From Paenibacillus pabuli (lineage in GTDB: Bacteria; Bacillota; Bacilli; Paenibacillales; Paenibacillaceae): a stretch of DNA of 64,000 bases. The notes below the pieces were generated by a model. It worked only from the letters and a program-made list of their open reading frames with translations. It was not told where the DNA came from and made no database searches. The position numbers and the translations under genes were made by a program. Positions 9,001 to 18,378 of this stretch are shown one piece after another (positions within the stretch are counted from its first letter, which is position 1; each line of letters starts with the position of its first letter). The stretch spans positions 1,364,001 through 1,428,000 of the forward strand of contig NZ_JBDOIO010000004.1 in the NCBI RefSeq assembly GCF_039831995.1, given 5' to 3'.

Positions 9001-9486
9001 ATGTCAGATCATCCAATTCAAGGCTTAATGGAAACCGCAATGGAGAATATCAAGGCCATGGTGGATGTTAATACCATTGTTGGCGATGCGGTAGAAACAC
9101 CAGACGGCACAGTTATTCTGCCTATCAGTAAAGTTGGTTTCGGATTTGCCGCTGGAGGCAGCGATTTTCATGTGAATGATGGAAAGAGCAAAGAAGGCAG
9201 CTCCGTTCCTGGTGCAAAGACGGAGAGTGCTCATTCGGCCAGTGTTGCTTCACCATTCGGTGGAGGCAGTGGGGGTGGCGTATCGATCCGCCCGATTGCC
9301 TTCCTTGTTGTTGGAAAACAAGGCGTGCACATCGTACCACTGGATAACTCTACTCATCTGTTTGAAAAACTCATTGATTCTACTCCTTATGTTCTCGACA
9401 GAATTCAGGGAATGTTCCAGCGTAATACATCGCAACAAGATAACTCTGGCGTACAAAATACACCGGATCATACCACTTACAGCTAA
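9001..9486 (+). CDS. ytfJ: Sporulation protein YtfJ (GerW family)
   Basis: Member of the GerW/YtfJ family made during sporulation and needed for proper germination in some Bacillus species; its biochemical role is not known. The 161-residue protein begins with LMETAMENIKAMVDVNTIVGD and has the conserved VILPISKVGFGFAAGG block. A glycine-rich stretch FGGGSGGGVSI precedes the hydrophobic PIAFLVV. The ATG at 9001 follows ACTGGAGGG; an in-frame start at 8980 lacks such a site. It is preceded by a ytfI-like gene and followed by a terminator. Confidence 0.93.
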   Translation: MSDHPIQGLMETAMENIKAMVDVNTIVGDAVETPDGTVILPISKVGFGFAAGGSDFHVNDGKSKEGSSVPGAKTESAHSASVASPFGGGSGGGVSIRPIAFLVVGKQGVHIVPLDNSTHLFEKLIDSTPYVLDRIQGMFQRNTSQQDNSGVQNTPDHTTYS

Positions 9487-9500
9487 GCAGTTACATCTGG

Positions 9501-9536
9501 ATCCCTTATCACAGAACCTTTGTGATAGGGATTTTT
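9501..9536 (+). terminator. Terminator after ytfJ
   Basis: Hairpin ATCCCTTATCACA with TGTGATAGGGAT, followed by five T's. It is a perfect stem of about 13 bp. Confidence 0.9.
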
Positions 9537-9619
9537 GCTGTTTTAAATGGATGGGACATACTTTAGGTTGTCCGAACATAAGCTAGTACAAGATTCCAGT
9601 GACCCGGAGGAATGAATTG

Positions 9620-10810
9620 ATGCGAATGTTAAAGAAAGTAATGATTGGTTTGCTTGTACCCTTGCTTCTGCTGCCTTTTTCACAGGCTGTAGAAGCCCAA
9701 GGAACGATCCCTGGCCCATCAACCCATGCACAGAGTGCAGCGCTCATTGATGTGACTTCGGGACGAATCCTATACAGCAAGGACGGGGATAAGGAACTGC
9801 GCATAGCCAGTTTGACCAAAATCATGACTGCAATCGTCGCCATTGAGCAAGGAAAACTTGATGACAAAGTGAAAGTATCTCCAACCGCTTTTGCCAAGGA
9901 AGGGTCATCCCTGTATCTCAAATTGGGAGAAGAGATGACATTGGAAAACATGTTATACGGTTTGATGCTGAGATCAGGCAATGATGCCGCTTCTGCTATT
10001 GCCGAGCATGTGGGAGGTTCGGAAGAAGGTTTTGTATTGTTAATGAACAAAAAGGCAGAGGAAATCGGACTTGTCCATTCGCATTTTATGAATCCACACG
10101 GTCTTGATGCAGACGGACACTATTCCACAGCCAACGACTTGGCCCGTTTAACGGCTTATGCGCTGCACAATCCTGTATTTAAACGAATCGTTGCTACCGA
10201 GGACAAGTCGGCGCCTAATCCGAATGAGAGTTGGGAGTACTCATGGCACAATAAAAACAAAATGCTGCGTTTGTATGAAGGCGCAGATGGGGTGAAAACC
10301 GGGTATACCAAAAAGGCGTTCAGATGCCTGGTTAGCTCCGCAACCCGAAATGGACAGCAGCTTGCAGCCGTAACGCTGAATGATGGCAATGACTGGAATG
10401 ATCATGCACGCATGCTCGATTTTGGTTTTGAGAATTTTCCTTTGGTGGAGGTAGCCAAAAAAGAGCAGCCCGTGGCTAACACGGACGTTGTTACTGGACG
10501 TGGATTTGCTTATCCACTTGCGGAGAGTGAGAAGTCTTCTGTAACCAAAAAGCTGGTGTTAATGACCAATCAAACAGAGGCCAGAAGCGATGAGACAGAC
10601 GAGCAAATGGATCCGTCCTTCGGCCTCGCTGGGCGCATTGATATGGAGCTTAAAGGGGAATTTATTGGTTCAATCCCGGTGTATCGCAAAGGCAGCTACA
10701 TTCCCCCTGAGCCGAAGACGGAAGATGAGGCATGGGGTGGCGTAGTAGGTGAAGTTTCCACATGGGCAACTGCATGGCGGGCGGTGCTCAGTCATTTGTT
10801 ATCTCCATAA
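9620..10810 (+). CDS. dacB: D-alanyl-D-alanine carboxypeptidase, sporulation type
   Basis: Penicillin-binding protein that trims the terminal D-alanine from peptidoglycan stem peptides; in B. subtilis DacB lowers cross-linking of spore cortex. The 396-residue protein has a signal peptide (cleavage probably after AQAVEA-like residues near 25), and the complete active site: SLTK with S64 and K67, SGN at 119-121 and KTG at 226-228. A C-terminal domain ends in WATAWRAVLSHLL, a likely amphipathic membrane anchor. ATG 9620 follows GGAGGA. The adjacency to spmA and spmB supports the DacB assignment over DacF or DacA. Confidence 0.92.
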   Translation: MRMLKKVMIGLLVPLLLLPFSQAVEAQGTIPGPSTHAQSAALIDVTSGRILYSKDGDKELRIASLTKIMTAIVAIEQGKLDDKVKVSPTAFAKEGSSLYLKLGEEMTLENMLYGLMLRSGNDAASAIAEHVGGSEEGFVLLMNKKAEEIGLVHSHFMNPHGLDADGHYSTANDLARLTAYALHNPVFKRIVATEDKSAPNPNESWEYSWHNKNKMLRLYEGADGVKTGYTKKAFRCLVSSATRNGQQLAAVTLNDGNDWNDHARMLDFGFENFPLVEVAKKEQPVANTDVVTGRGFAYPLAESEKSSVTKKLVLMTNQTEARSDETDEQMDPSFGLAGRIDMELKGEFIGSIPVYRKGSYIPPEPKTEDEAWGGVVGEVSTWATAWRAVLSHLLSP

Positions 10811-10882
10811 TCATCAGGGAGCATAGTGCATTGTTAACGTGGTACATGATGCAAACTGTGCTTCCGGAGGAGGGTTAACGTC

Positions 10883-11509
10883 TTGATTAACGTAATCTGG
10901 CTTATGATGATTGTTGTCGGGTTTGGGTTTGCAGCGGCGAAAGGGAATATTGAAGTCGTTACCCAGGCGGCTTTTGATGGGGCAGCAACGGGTGTAACCG
11001 TATGTTTTGGATTAATTAGTGTGCTTGTGTTCTGGATGGGGATGATGAAAATGGCAGAGGATGCGGGGTTACTTGGCAAAATAGCCAAGCTGCTGGGTCC
11101 GGTCGTTGCCTTTTTGTTTCCCGATGTCCCCCGGAATCATCCGGCGATGGGCTATATTCTATCCAATATGAGTGCTAACCTGCTTGGTCTCGGAAATGCG
11201 GCAACTCCTATGGGAATTAAGGCCATGCAGCAGCTTCAGGAGCTTAATCCTGATAAACAAACGGCCTCTCCTGCCATGTGTACATTGCTTGCACTGAATA
11301 CGGCAAGTATAACCATTATTCCGACAACCCTCATTGCCATTCGTTTGAACTACCATTCAGCCAATGCAACAGAGATTGTCGGCACCACACTGATGGCAAC
11401 CATTATCGCCACACTCGCTGCAATAATGGCAGATCGCTGGTATAGGAACAGGACCTTAAACAGACCGCCACGTGTAGTGAAGAGTGGTAATTCCAGCATG
11501 AAAGGATGA
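10883..11509 (+). CDS. spmA: Spore maturation protein A
   Basis: Integral membrane protein required with SpmB for full dehydration of the spore core. The 208-residue sequence has several membrane segments, first at about 1-20, then around 38-55, and the nucleoside-recognition (Gate) family motif LGLGNAATPMGIKAMQQL. It uses a TTG start at 10883 with a strong ribosome site GGAGGAGG nine nt upstream. It ends eight nt before spmB, and dacB precedes it by 72 nt, so dacB-spmA-spmB probably forms one sporulation operon. Confidence 0.95.
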   Translation: MINVIWLMMIVVGFGFAAAKGNIEVVTQAAFDGAATGVTVCFGLISVLVFWMGMMKMAEDAGLLGKIAKLLGPVVAFLFPDVPRNHPAMGYILSNMSANLLGLGNAATPMGIKAMQQLQELNPDKQTASPAMCTLLALNTASITIIPTTLIAIRLNYHSANATEIVGTTLMATIIATLAAIMADRWYRNRTLNRPPRVVKSGNSSMKG

Positions 11510-11516
11510 GTCCATC

Positions 11517-12050
11517 ATGTTAACCTTCATCAACTGGATTTCCGTCTGGGCCATTCCGGTTATTATCGCGTTCGTTCCATTATATGCGTTTACTAAAAAG
11601 GTTCCGGTGTATGAATCCTTTGTTGATGGAGCAAAAGATGGATTTTCCACGGCGATCAGCATTATTCCGCATCTGGTAGGCATGATGGTAGCGATCAGTG
11701 TTTTCCGGGCTTCTGGGGCGTTGGATTATGTAATCAGTCTGTTCGCTCCGCTTGTATCCTGGATGGGCGTTCCCGGAGAAGTGCTGCCACTTGGCATTTT
11801 ACGTCCGCTAACCGGGACAGGCTCCCTTGCTTTTACAACCGATCTGATCAAAACATATGGCCCGGATTCCATGATCGGACGTATGGCTTCCACGATTCAG
11901 GGGAGTACAGATACGACATTATATGTTTTGACTGTATATTTTGGAGCCGTTGGTATACGAAATGGGAGATATGCACTCAAAGTCGGGTTGTTTTCCGACC
12001 TGGTTGGCTTTATCGCCGCTCTGGCCATTTGTTTGATTGTTTTTGGTTAA
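11517..12050 (+). CDS. spmB: Spore maturation protein B
   Basis: Membrane partner of SpmA in spore core dehydration. The 177-residue protein has multiple transmembrane segments and the Gate-domain motif LRPLTGTGSLAFTTDLI followed by GSTDTTLYVLTVYFGAVGI, which is highly conserved in SpmB. ATG at 11517 has AAAGGATGA upstream, overlapping the spmA end. Normal length, last gene of the dacB-spmA-spmB cluster. It stops 66 nt before the HtrA-like gene. Confidence 0.95.
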   Translation: MLTFINWISVWAIPVIIAFVPLYAFTKKVPVYESFVDGAKDGFSTAISIIPHLVGMMVAISVFRASGALDYVISLFAPLVSWMGVPGEVLPLGILRPLTGTGSLAFTTDLIKTYGPDSMIGRMASTIQGSTDTTLYVLTVYFGAVGIRNGRYALKVGLFSDLVGFIAALAICLIVFG

Positions 12051-12116
12051 AACATAACGACTCTCCTTCCGATATACTAGATATGCTAGAATGGTAGCGG
12101 AGGAGGAGAGTGAGAA

Positions 12117-12935
12117 ATGCATAAAAGGATAAAACAAATGCTCCGCTTAGGGATGTCAAGCATCATTGCCGTTTCTTTGCTTGCTGGACAGACAGGTATG
12201 GCAGCTGCTCAGGCAGTGAGTACGATCCATTTTACAGGTTACTTTGACAAACAACTGCGTGCACAGATGGCCGTCACGGCGGATTCATTTCCTGTGGTGA
12301 ACGTTCGTCTGGTCAAACAGGATGAGCCGGATATGGTTTACTACGATGTGGGAACCTCCATACTGATCTCCAAGGATGAAGTCCTTACTAACTACCATGT
12401 TATTCAGGAGTTTGCTGAATTGAAGGATGGAGATGAAGGTACTTTAACCGTAGCGAGTCCAGGTCACTTGGAACGTCCCATTAAAGCAAAGATTATCAAG
12501 ACAGACCCCGTAACGGACATGGCCTTACTGAAGCTGGACAAGGATATGGATGCAGAGCCGGTTACGTTCGCAAGCGCGAGGGATAACCAGATTGTATATA
12601 CGATTGGATTCCCGAAAAATCCTGCTGGAGATCTTGTACTGCTTGACGAAGAATTTCCTTCAACCTATAATACGATTGCCAAAAGCCGGGTATACAGTAA
12701 TCAAGCTTCGGATGTGCCGGGCAAAAAAGGGATTGGGAGTATTGTGAAAGCCATGGCACAAGGTAATTCTGGTGGTCCTGTTCTGGATCAGAATAATCGG
12801 GTCATTGGTATGATGACGTTTGTATATGGCGGGAAAACCTATTATATTACGTCGAAAACATTGCAGTCTTTTATCAAAGACACCACATCACCTGCCAAAA
12901 AACAAGTTGCAGTCGCAGGCAAAGTAACCAGTTAA
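12117..12935 (+). CDS. Secreted trypsin-like serine protease, HtrA-type without PDZ
   Basis: Probable exported serine protease. An N-terminal signal peptide (about residues 1-33, ending AQA) precedes a chymotrypsin-fold domain with the catalytic triad H94 (TNYHV), D134 (VTDMALLKL) and S218 (QGNSGGPVL). Unlike DegP/HtrA it lacks both a PDZ domain and an obvious membrane anchor, as it ends 54 residues after the active serine. Substrates are unknown. The ATG at 12117 follows a long purine-rich ribosome site. A terminator lies downstream. Function as protease is firm from the triad, role is not. Confidence 0.85.
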   Translation: MHKRIKQMLRLGMSSIIAVSLLAGQTGMAAAQAVSTIHFTGYFDKQLRAQMAVTADSFPVVNVRLVKQDEPDMVYYDVGTSILISKDEVLTNYHVIQEFAELKDGDEGTLTVASPGHLERPIKAKIIKTDPVTDMALLKLDKDMDAEPVTFASARDNQIVYTIGFPKNPAGDLVLLDEEFPSTYNTIAKSRVYSNQASDVPGKKGIGSIVKAMAQGNSGGPVLDQNNRVIGMMTFVYGGKTYYITSKTLQSFIKDTTSPAKKQVAVAGKVTS

Positions 12936-12983
12936 CCTGTGTCATTTCGCCAAGTGAATATACATATTCACAAAATTAAAAAT

Positions 12984-13038
12984 GCTCATCTTCGTTGTTT
13001 CCTGTCAAGTTCAGGAAGTGGGAAGGTGGGCTTTTTTT
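12984..13038 (+). terminator. Terminator after the HtrA-like gene
   Basis: GCTCATCTTC pairs with GAAGGTGGGC, enclosing an inner hairpin TTCCTG/CAGGAA, then seven T's. Confidence 0.8.
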
Positions 13039-13163
13039 ACTTGAAAATGCACAAGAGAGCCGCAGAAAAAGGGTAATCTCGCCTCTTGTTTACATTTTCC
13101 TTGGATTATCCTTGTGATTTCCCGCCTTGATGGGTATCATTAGTGTGAGGTGACATGACAAAC

Positions 13164-13913
13164 ATGGAAAGATTACAAAAAATTATCGCACAGGCAGGTA
13201 TTGCATCTCGCCGCAAGAGCGAGGAACTGATCCTGTCCGGCAAAGTGGAAGTTAACGGGGAGGTCGTAACCGAACTGGGTACAAAAGCGAACCCCGAAGA
13301 GGATATGATTACGGTTAATGGAAAGCCGATTCGCAGTGAAAAGAAAGTGTATTTGATGTTGAACAAACCCAAAGGTGTTATCACGAGTGCATCTGACCCA
13401 GAAGGACGGAAAATTGTATCCGACTATCTTAAAGGTGTCAAAGAGCGTGTATATCCGGTGGGACGACTGGACTATGACACAGAAGGTCTGCTCATTTTGA
13501 CCAATGATGGTGAGTTCGCCCACTTGCTGACGCACCCGAAACACCATGTACCCAAAACGTACTTGGCAACGGTCAAAGGCGTTCCGCATGGTACCGCTCT
13601 GGAGAAATTAAAGACAGGCATTATGCTGGATGACGGGATGACGGCTCCGGCAGAAGTGGAGTATAAGGATGTGGACACAGCCAACAATGAAGCTGTCATT
13701 TCCATTACCATTTACGAAGGTCGTAACCGTCAGGTAAGACGTATGTTCGAGGCGATTAACCATCCGGTAACGCGCTTGAAACGGATCTCGTTTGGTGGCA
13801 TTTTGCTGCAAAACCTGAAACGGGGACTGACTCGTAATCTGACCAAAGAGGAAGTCAACAACTTGATTACACTCGCAAAATCGGAACCCGCCAAAAAAAT
13901 GAAAAAAAGGTAA
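13164..13913 (+). CDS. rluB: 23S rRNA pseudouridine synthase, RluB type
   Basis: Converts a specific uridine of 23S rRNA to pseudouridine during ribosome assembly. The 249-residue protein has an N-terminal S4 RNA-binding domain (MERLQKIIAQAGIASRRKSEE) and a catalytic domain with VGRLDYDTEGLLILTNDG, whose aspartate is the catalytic residue, and GRNRQVRRMF. The ATG at 13155 is too close to its GAGGTGA ribosome site, so 13164 is preferred. It corresponds to B. subtilis ypuL, again between spmB and resA. RsuA-type 16S specificity is less likely. Confidence 0.93.
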   Translation: MERLQKIIAQAGIASRRKSEELILSGKVEVNGEVVTELGTKANPEEDMITVNGKPIRSEKKVYLMLNKPKGVITSASDPEGRKIVSDYLKGVKERVYPVGRLDYDTEGLLILTNDGEFAHLLTHPKHHVPKTYLATVKGVPHGTALEKLKTGIMLDDGMTAPAEVEYKDVDTANNEAVISITIYEGRNRQVRRMFEAINHPVTRLKRISFGGILLQNLKRGLTRNLTKEEVNNLITLAKSEPAKKMKKR

Positions 13914-14045
13914 TGTGAGGACACATAATTTTCATAAAACCGCCGCAGTTTTGTGACGAAATTCGCTATAATTGTTCATAGGATGTTCACAGTTGGGAGA
14001 GACCATGAACAATTACGAGTCAGTCACTGCAAAGGGGAGCAGCAC

Positions 14046-14573
14046 ATGGGGAAATCAAGAAGAACGGTGCAAATCGTCATTTTGTTATTGATCCTGGTGT
14101 TGGGCGGATATGCGATCACCACATCGGTATCCGGCTCGAACGGCAAGCCGAAAGAAGGGGACAAGGCTCCTTCTTTCGAATTGCTGGGCCTGGATGGTCA
14201 AGTGCATACGTCTGAAGAATACAAAGGTAAGGCCATGGTAATCAATTTTTGGGGCACATGGTGCGAGCCCTGTGTGAAAGAGATGCCAGCGCTTCAAGCT
14301 CAAGCAGACAAGTGGAAAGATCAAGGTGTTCAATTTATCGGCATCAATGCTGGAGAAGATCAAATGACCGTGGATAACTTTGTTCGTCAGGTGGGCGTGG
14401 ACTTTCCAATTATGCTCGACCGGGACAAAACTTCCATTCGGGATTACGGAATCTCTCCGATGCCTACAACATTCTTCGTATCCAATACTGGCAAAATCTC
14501 TACCATTCATATCGGCCAACTTGATTTGGACACGCTTGACGCTCAAATTTCACAACTGGCGAAGCAGCCCTGA
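14046..14573 (+). CDS. resA: Thiol-disulfide oxidoreductase ResA
   Basis: Membrane-anchored extracytoplasmic thioredoxin that reduces the CXXCH cysteines of apocytochrome c before heme attachment. The 175-residue protein has an N-terminal signal anchor (about 8-27) and a thioredoxin domain with WGTWCEPC, active-site C73 and C76, and the cis-proline in SPMPTTFF. The CEPC dipeptide is the same as in B. subtilis ResA. The ATG at 14046 follows AAAGGGGAG; the frame is open further upstream without a good ribosome site. First gene of resABC. Confidence 0.95.
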   Translation: MGKSRRTVQIVILLLILVLGGYAITTSVSGSNGKPKEGDKAPSFELLGLDGQVHTSEEYKGKAMVINFWGTWCEPCVKEMPALQAQADKWKDQGVQFIGINAGEDQMTVDNFVRQVGVDFPIMLDRDKTSIRDYGISPMPTTFFVSNTGKISTIHIGQLDLDTLDAQISQLAKQP

Positions 14574-14587
14574 CAGGAGGTCTAGTC

Positions 14588-16261
14588 GTGTTCCAGAATA
14601 CCAAATGTGAATGTGGACATCAGAACCCGGTCGGTACTGTACTGTGTGAAGCATGCGGTAAGCCGCTGCAGGAAGCTGAGGCTAAATCGAAAGAAGTTCT
14701 GGAAATGCGCTATGATGGCATGGCCCGTCGTTCTCAGCGCAGCAACCCGAATTTCATTGATCGTGTGTGGAACTTTTTTTCATCCGTGAAGATCGCGGTC
14801 TATCTGATTGTATTTACCCTTGTAGGTTCCATGCTGGGAACCATTTATCCTCAAGAGAGTACATTCCTTAACATTGATCCATCTGTGTATTACAAAGAAA
14901 CCTATGGACAGTTGGGCCATATCTATTACTTGCTGGGTCTGTCCCATACATACGAATCCTGGTGGTTCATCCTATTGCTTGTCATGATCGGGGCTTCACT
15001 CGTCATATGCAGTCTAGACCGGGTGCTCCCGCTCTACAAAGCACTTAACAAGCAAAAAATCCGCAAACATATGCAGTTTCTAACGAGGCAGCGTCTGGTG
15101 TACCAAGGTCCCATTGAAGAGGGGGCTGAAGAATGGATTACGAAAGCGGTTACGCCCCTTAAGAAGAAAGGATATCGTGTGCATACGGAGGGAAATGCAC
15201 TGCTGGCCGAGAAGCAACGATTCGCCAGGTGGGGACCCTATGTTATTCACATTGGTCTGATTATTTTTCTTCTGGCTGTTTTGGCCCGTGGTCTTCCCGG
15301 CCTGAATTTGGACGAACATGTTGCCTTTCCGGAAGGCGAGATTAAAAAAATCCCAAATACCTCTATGTATTTAAAAAATGAACAGTTTAATGTTGAATTT
15401 TATAGTGAAGAGGAAGTTCCCGAACAGTTTCGTAACTTGAATAAAATTGTTCCCAAATTGTTTGAAACCAAAGTCGTATTATATGAATGCACCGCCGATT
15501 GCTCTGATCTGTCGAAGAAACCTCAATTAAACGAGGTTGCCAGACATGATGTAAGGGTGAATCATCCATTGAATTATCATGGTTTGAAAGCGTATCAGTT
15601 CGATTATGACCTCACACCCACCATTCGTTCCGTAACTCCTGATTTGGTAAATGCCAGAACGGGAGAAAGGTACGGCTCAATCCAGATTGACATGGTGGAT
15701 ACAAAGCCCACCTTTGAGGTAGGTCCATATTCGCTTACCGTTAAAGAAAAGTTCATGGATTTCGGACTCGATGAGAATGGTCAGCCCAAATCCTTATCGC
15801 CTTCACCTAATGCACCAGCCTTTTTATTTGTGATTAAGGGACCTGAGCTGCCTGAAGAAGGAATTCAATATCTTTATTTTGCAAAACAGGTGGATAAACA
15901 GCGTTTTAGACAGGATGAGATTAACCAGCAGCTGGTAGGGGGAGAGACTCCTCTGCAACTTGAAGTCGACAGAATGGATAAAGTCGATATCATACAATCC
16001 GTAAGTTATCTGAATATCCGTGTAGATAAGGCAATGCCTTTTGTCTGGGTTGGAGCCGGTATTGTTATGCTGGGGCTGGTCATGGGCTTCTACTGGCATC
16101 ACCGTCGTATCTGGATCCGAATTGATGATGGTCAGCTCACGCTGGGAGGACACACCAACAAAAACTGGTTCGGCTTTAGACGTGAAGTATCAGCCGTGTT
16201 AAAACAGATGAATCTGGAAGTGGATGAGAAGTCGTTGGATAACGGGGGGAACCAAGCATGA
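14588..16261 (+). CDS. resB: Cytochrome c biogenesis protein ResB with zinc-ribbon N-terminus
   Basis: Component of the system II heme-transfer complex with ResC that attaches heme to cytochrome c outside the membrane. The 557-residue protein has membrane segments near residues 62-85, 128-150, 212-233 and 490-512, and the large extracytoplasmic domain lies between the third and fourth. A GTG start at 14588 follows CAGGAGG. The first 25 residues carry a C-x-C-x10-C-x2-C pattern (C7, C9, C20, C23), which looks like a small zinc ribbon and is an addition before the ResB domain. It overlaps resC by ATGA. Confidence 0.93.
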   Translation: MFQNTKCECGHQNPVGTVLCEACGKPLQEAEAKSKEVLEMRYDGMARRSQRSNPNFIDRVWNFFSSVKIAVYLIVFTLVGSMLGTIYPQESTFLNIDPSVYYKETYGQLGHIYYLLGLSHTYESWWFILLLVMIGASLVICSLDRVLPLYKALNKQKIRKHMQFLTRQRLVYQGPIEEGAEEWITKAVTPLKKKGYRVHTEGNALLAEKQRFARWGPYVIHIGLIIFLLAVLARGLPGLNLDEHVAFPEGEIKKIPNTSMYLKNEQFNVEFYSEEEVPEQFRNLNKIVPKLFETKVVLYECTADCSDLSKKPQLNEVARHDVRVNHPLNYHGLKAYQFDYDLTPTIRSVTPDLVNARTGERYGSIQIDMVDTKPTFEVGPYSLTVKEKFMDFGLDENGQPKSLSPSPNAPAFLFVIKGPELPEEGIQYLYFAKQVDKQRFRQDEINQQLVGGETPLQLEVDRMDKVDIIQSVSYLNIRVDKAMPFVWVGAGIVMLGLVMGFYWHHRRIWIRIDDGQLTLGGHTNKNWFGFRREVSAVLKQMNLEVDEKSLDNGGNQA

Positions 16262-17520
16262 GTTTATTGGATTTCAGCAGCGACGCATTTATCGTATCTT
16301 TTTTTCTGTACTGTGCTGCATTTTTGTTATACGCTGTTGCTGTTATGGGCAAGAAGTGGAGCAATCGAGATCCTCAGGCTCATGTAGACAGATGGGGGAA
16401 AAGAGCATTTATAGCTTCGATCGTTGCACTCGCCGCGCATTTCGTTTTCTTTTTTACACGCTGGGCTGGAGCAGGTCACATCCCAGTCAGTAACATGTAT
16501 GAATTCATGACTTTTTTATCCATGATGATCATGGTCGCATTCATTGTAGTATATGCCATCTACCGCAAGTCCTTGCTTGGACTGTTTGCATTACCACTTA
16601 CAATTATTATCATGGCGTATGCCGCCGTATTCCCACAGGAAGTACAGCCTTTGATCCCTGCATTGCAGTCGATTTGGCTTAAAATCCATGTAACCCTTGC
16701 TGCCCTTGGTGAAGCATTCTTCGCCGTTGGCTTTGCAGCAGGCTTCATGTATTTGCTCCGTACCGTCGATTTCAGTGGCAAAGACAAATCGTCCAGACGC
16801 CAGCGCGGCTGGGTGGAGTTCACACTCATTACGATTGTCGTTGTAGTCGGTTTTATTGGAACAGTATTTGCCTTTCGTGCCTCGGGGTACGAGACGGTTT
16901 TTGTCCAGAAAACGGCCAGCATTGACACAGAGGTACAGGAAGATAGTACAATAGAGAAAGTGATTTATCGCATGCCTCCTATTTTTGCACCTTATCAGAG
17001 TGAAGTGGAGAGCATGACACCGTTTCTTGGGATGAAGGAACCTCTGCTTGAGACACCATCCTGGATGAACGGAGTTAACGCCGGACGCAAACTGAATACC
17101 GTAGTCTGGTCATTGATTGTAGGTTTGATTCTGTACGGAATTGTACGATTAATCGTAAGAAGACCGCTCGGACAAGCTCTACAGCCTATGCTGGACGGCA
17201 TTGATGCTGATGATTTGGATGAAATCAGTTATCGTGCGATCGCCATCGGTTTCCCGATATTTACATTAGGGGCATTAATTTTTGCCATGATTTGGGCTCA
17301 GATTGCCTGGAGCCGTTTCTGGGGCTGGGACCCCAAAGAAGTGTGGGCACTGATTACATGGCTTTATTATAGTGTGTACCTGCATTTACGTTTATCCAGA
17401 GGGTGGCAGGGCCGAAAATCTGCTTGGCTTGCCGTGCTCGGATTCCTGGTTGTCATGTTTACGCTGGTAGGTGTGAACTTGATCATTGCCGGACTGCATT
17501 CTTATGCAGGAGCCGACTAG
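16258..17520 (+). CDS. resC: Cytochrome c biogenesis heme lyase component ResC
   Basis: Partner of ResB in cytochrome c maturation, a heme-handling integral membrane protein of the CcsA/CcmC/CcmF family. The 420-residue sequence has about eight membrane segments and the WWD domain near residue 350, SRFWGWDPKEVWALITWL, that presents heme. Conserved histidines are visible in KIHVTLAALGEA, LYLHLRLS and LHSYAGAD. Its ATG overlaps the resB stop (ATGA), indicating coupling. Length is close to that of B. subtilis ResC. Confidence 0.95.
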   Translation: MSLLDFSSDAFIVSFFLYCAAFLLYAVAVMGKKWSNRDPQAHVDRWGKRAFIASIVALAAHFVFFFTRWAGAGHIPVSNMYEFMTFLSMMIMVAFIVVYAIYRKSLLGLFALPLTIIIMAYAAVFPQEVQPLIPALQSIWLKIHVTLAALGEAFFAVGFAAGFMYLLRTVDFSGKDKSSRRQRGWVEFTLITIVVVVGFIGTVFAFRASGYETVFVQKTASIDTEVQEDSTIEKVIYRMPPIFAPYQSEVESMTPFLGMKEPLLETPSWMNGVNAGRKLNTVVWSLIVGLILYGIVRLIVRRPLGQALQPMLDGIDADDLDEISYRAIAIGFPIFTLGALIFAMIWAQIAWSRFWGWDPKEVWALITWLYYSVYLHLRLSRGWQGRKSAWLAVLGFLVVMFTLVGVNLIIAGLHSYAGAD

Positions 17521-17661
17521 TTTAGGCAGTTTCGCCGAAGTTTTGGAGAAAATCCATGAAACCATGCGTTGCCCCTGCGTTAAAAGTGGGCATTCAAATA
17601 TTGTTCGCCAGATCGAACATAATAGAAGTGATTGGAGTTATTGCAAAGGGGCTGGAGTGGA

Positions 17662-18378
17662 ATGGCAGAACATGAGAACCGGATACTGGTCGTGGACGAT
17701 GAGGAACGAATCCGCAGACTGTTGAAAATGTATCTTGAAAAAGAAGGCTATGAAATTGATGAAGCGGAAGACGGTGAGACGGCATTGCGAAAAGCAACAG
17801 CTGGAGACTATGGCCTGATTTTGCTTGATGTCATGCTGCCTGGCATGGACGGTGTAGAAGTGTGCACTCGTCTGCGCCAGGTGAAATCAACCCCGGTATT
17901 GATGCTGACTGCAAAAGGTGAAGAAATTAACCGTGTTCAGGGGTTTGAAGTAGGGGCAGATGACTATGTGGTGAAGCCTTTCAGTCCACGTGAAGTGATT
18001 TACCGGGTGAAGGCTATCCTGCGTCGTTCTTCTGCAACTGCATATCTGTCCAAAGAAAGCAATTCAAGCAACAATATCGTATTCCCTCACCTGGTTATTG
18101 AGCATGACGCTCACCGGGTAACTGCGGGCGGGGAAGAGATAAGTCTTACACCAAAAGAATACGAGTTGTTACATTACCTGGCGACCTCTCCAGACAAAGT
18201 GTTCTCCAGAGAGGAATTGCTCAAGGATGTTTGGAACTACGAGTTTTTCGGTGATCTCCGCACCGTGGATACGCACGTCAAGCGTCTTCGTGAAAAGTTG
18301 AACAAGGTGTCTCCTGAATCAGCGGCTATGATTACGACAGTGTGGGGTGTGGGTTATAAACTGGAAGTACCGAAATAG
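17662..18378 (+). CDS. resD: Response regulator ResD
   Basis: OmpR-family DNA-binding response regulator that activates aerobic and anaerobic respiration genes, including resABC, in B. subtilis. The receiver domain has ILVVDDEERIRRLL, phosphoacceptor D56 in LLDVMLPGMDG, T in LMLTAKG and K in YVVKPFSPRE. A winged-helix DNA-binding domain ends with VDTHVKRLREKL and TVWGVGYKLE. ATG 17662 follows AAAGGGG; the frame is open from 17632. It lies 141 nt after resC and its end overlaps the start region of resE. Assignment as ResD rests on context as well as sequence. Confidence 0.94.
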   Translation: MAEHENRILVVDDEERIRRLLKMYLEKEGYEIDEAEDGETALRKATAGDYGLILLDVMLPGMDGVEVCTRLRQVKSTPVLMLTAKGEEINRVQGFEVGADDYVVKPFSPREVIYRVKAILRRSSATAYLSKESNSSNNIVFPHLVIEHDAHRVTAGGEEISLTPKEYELLHYLATSPDKVFSREELLKDVWNYEFFGDLRTVDTHVKRLREKLNKVSPESAAMITTVWGVGYKLEVPK

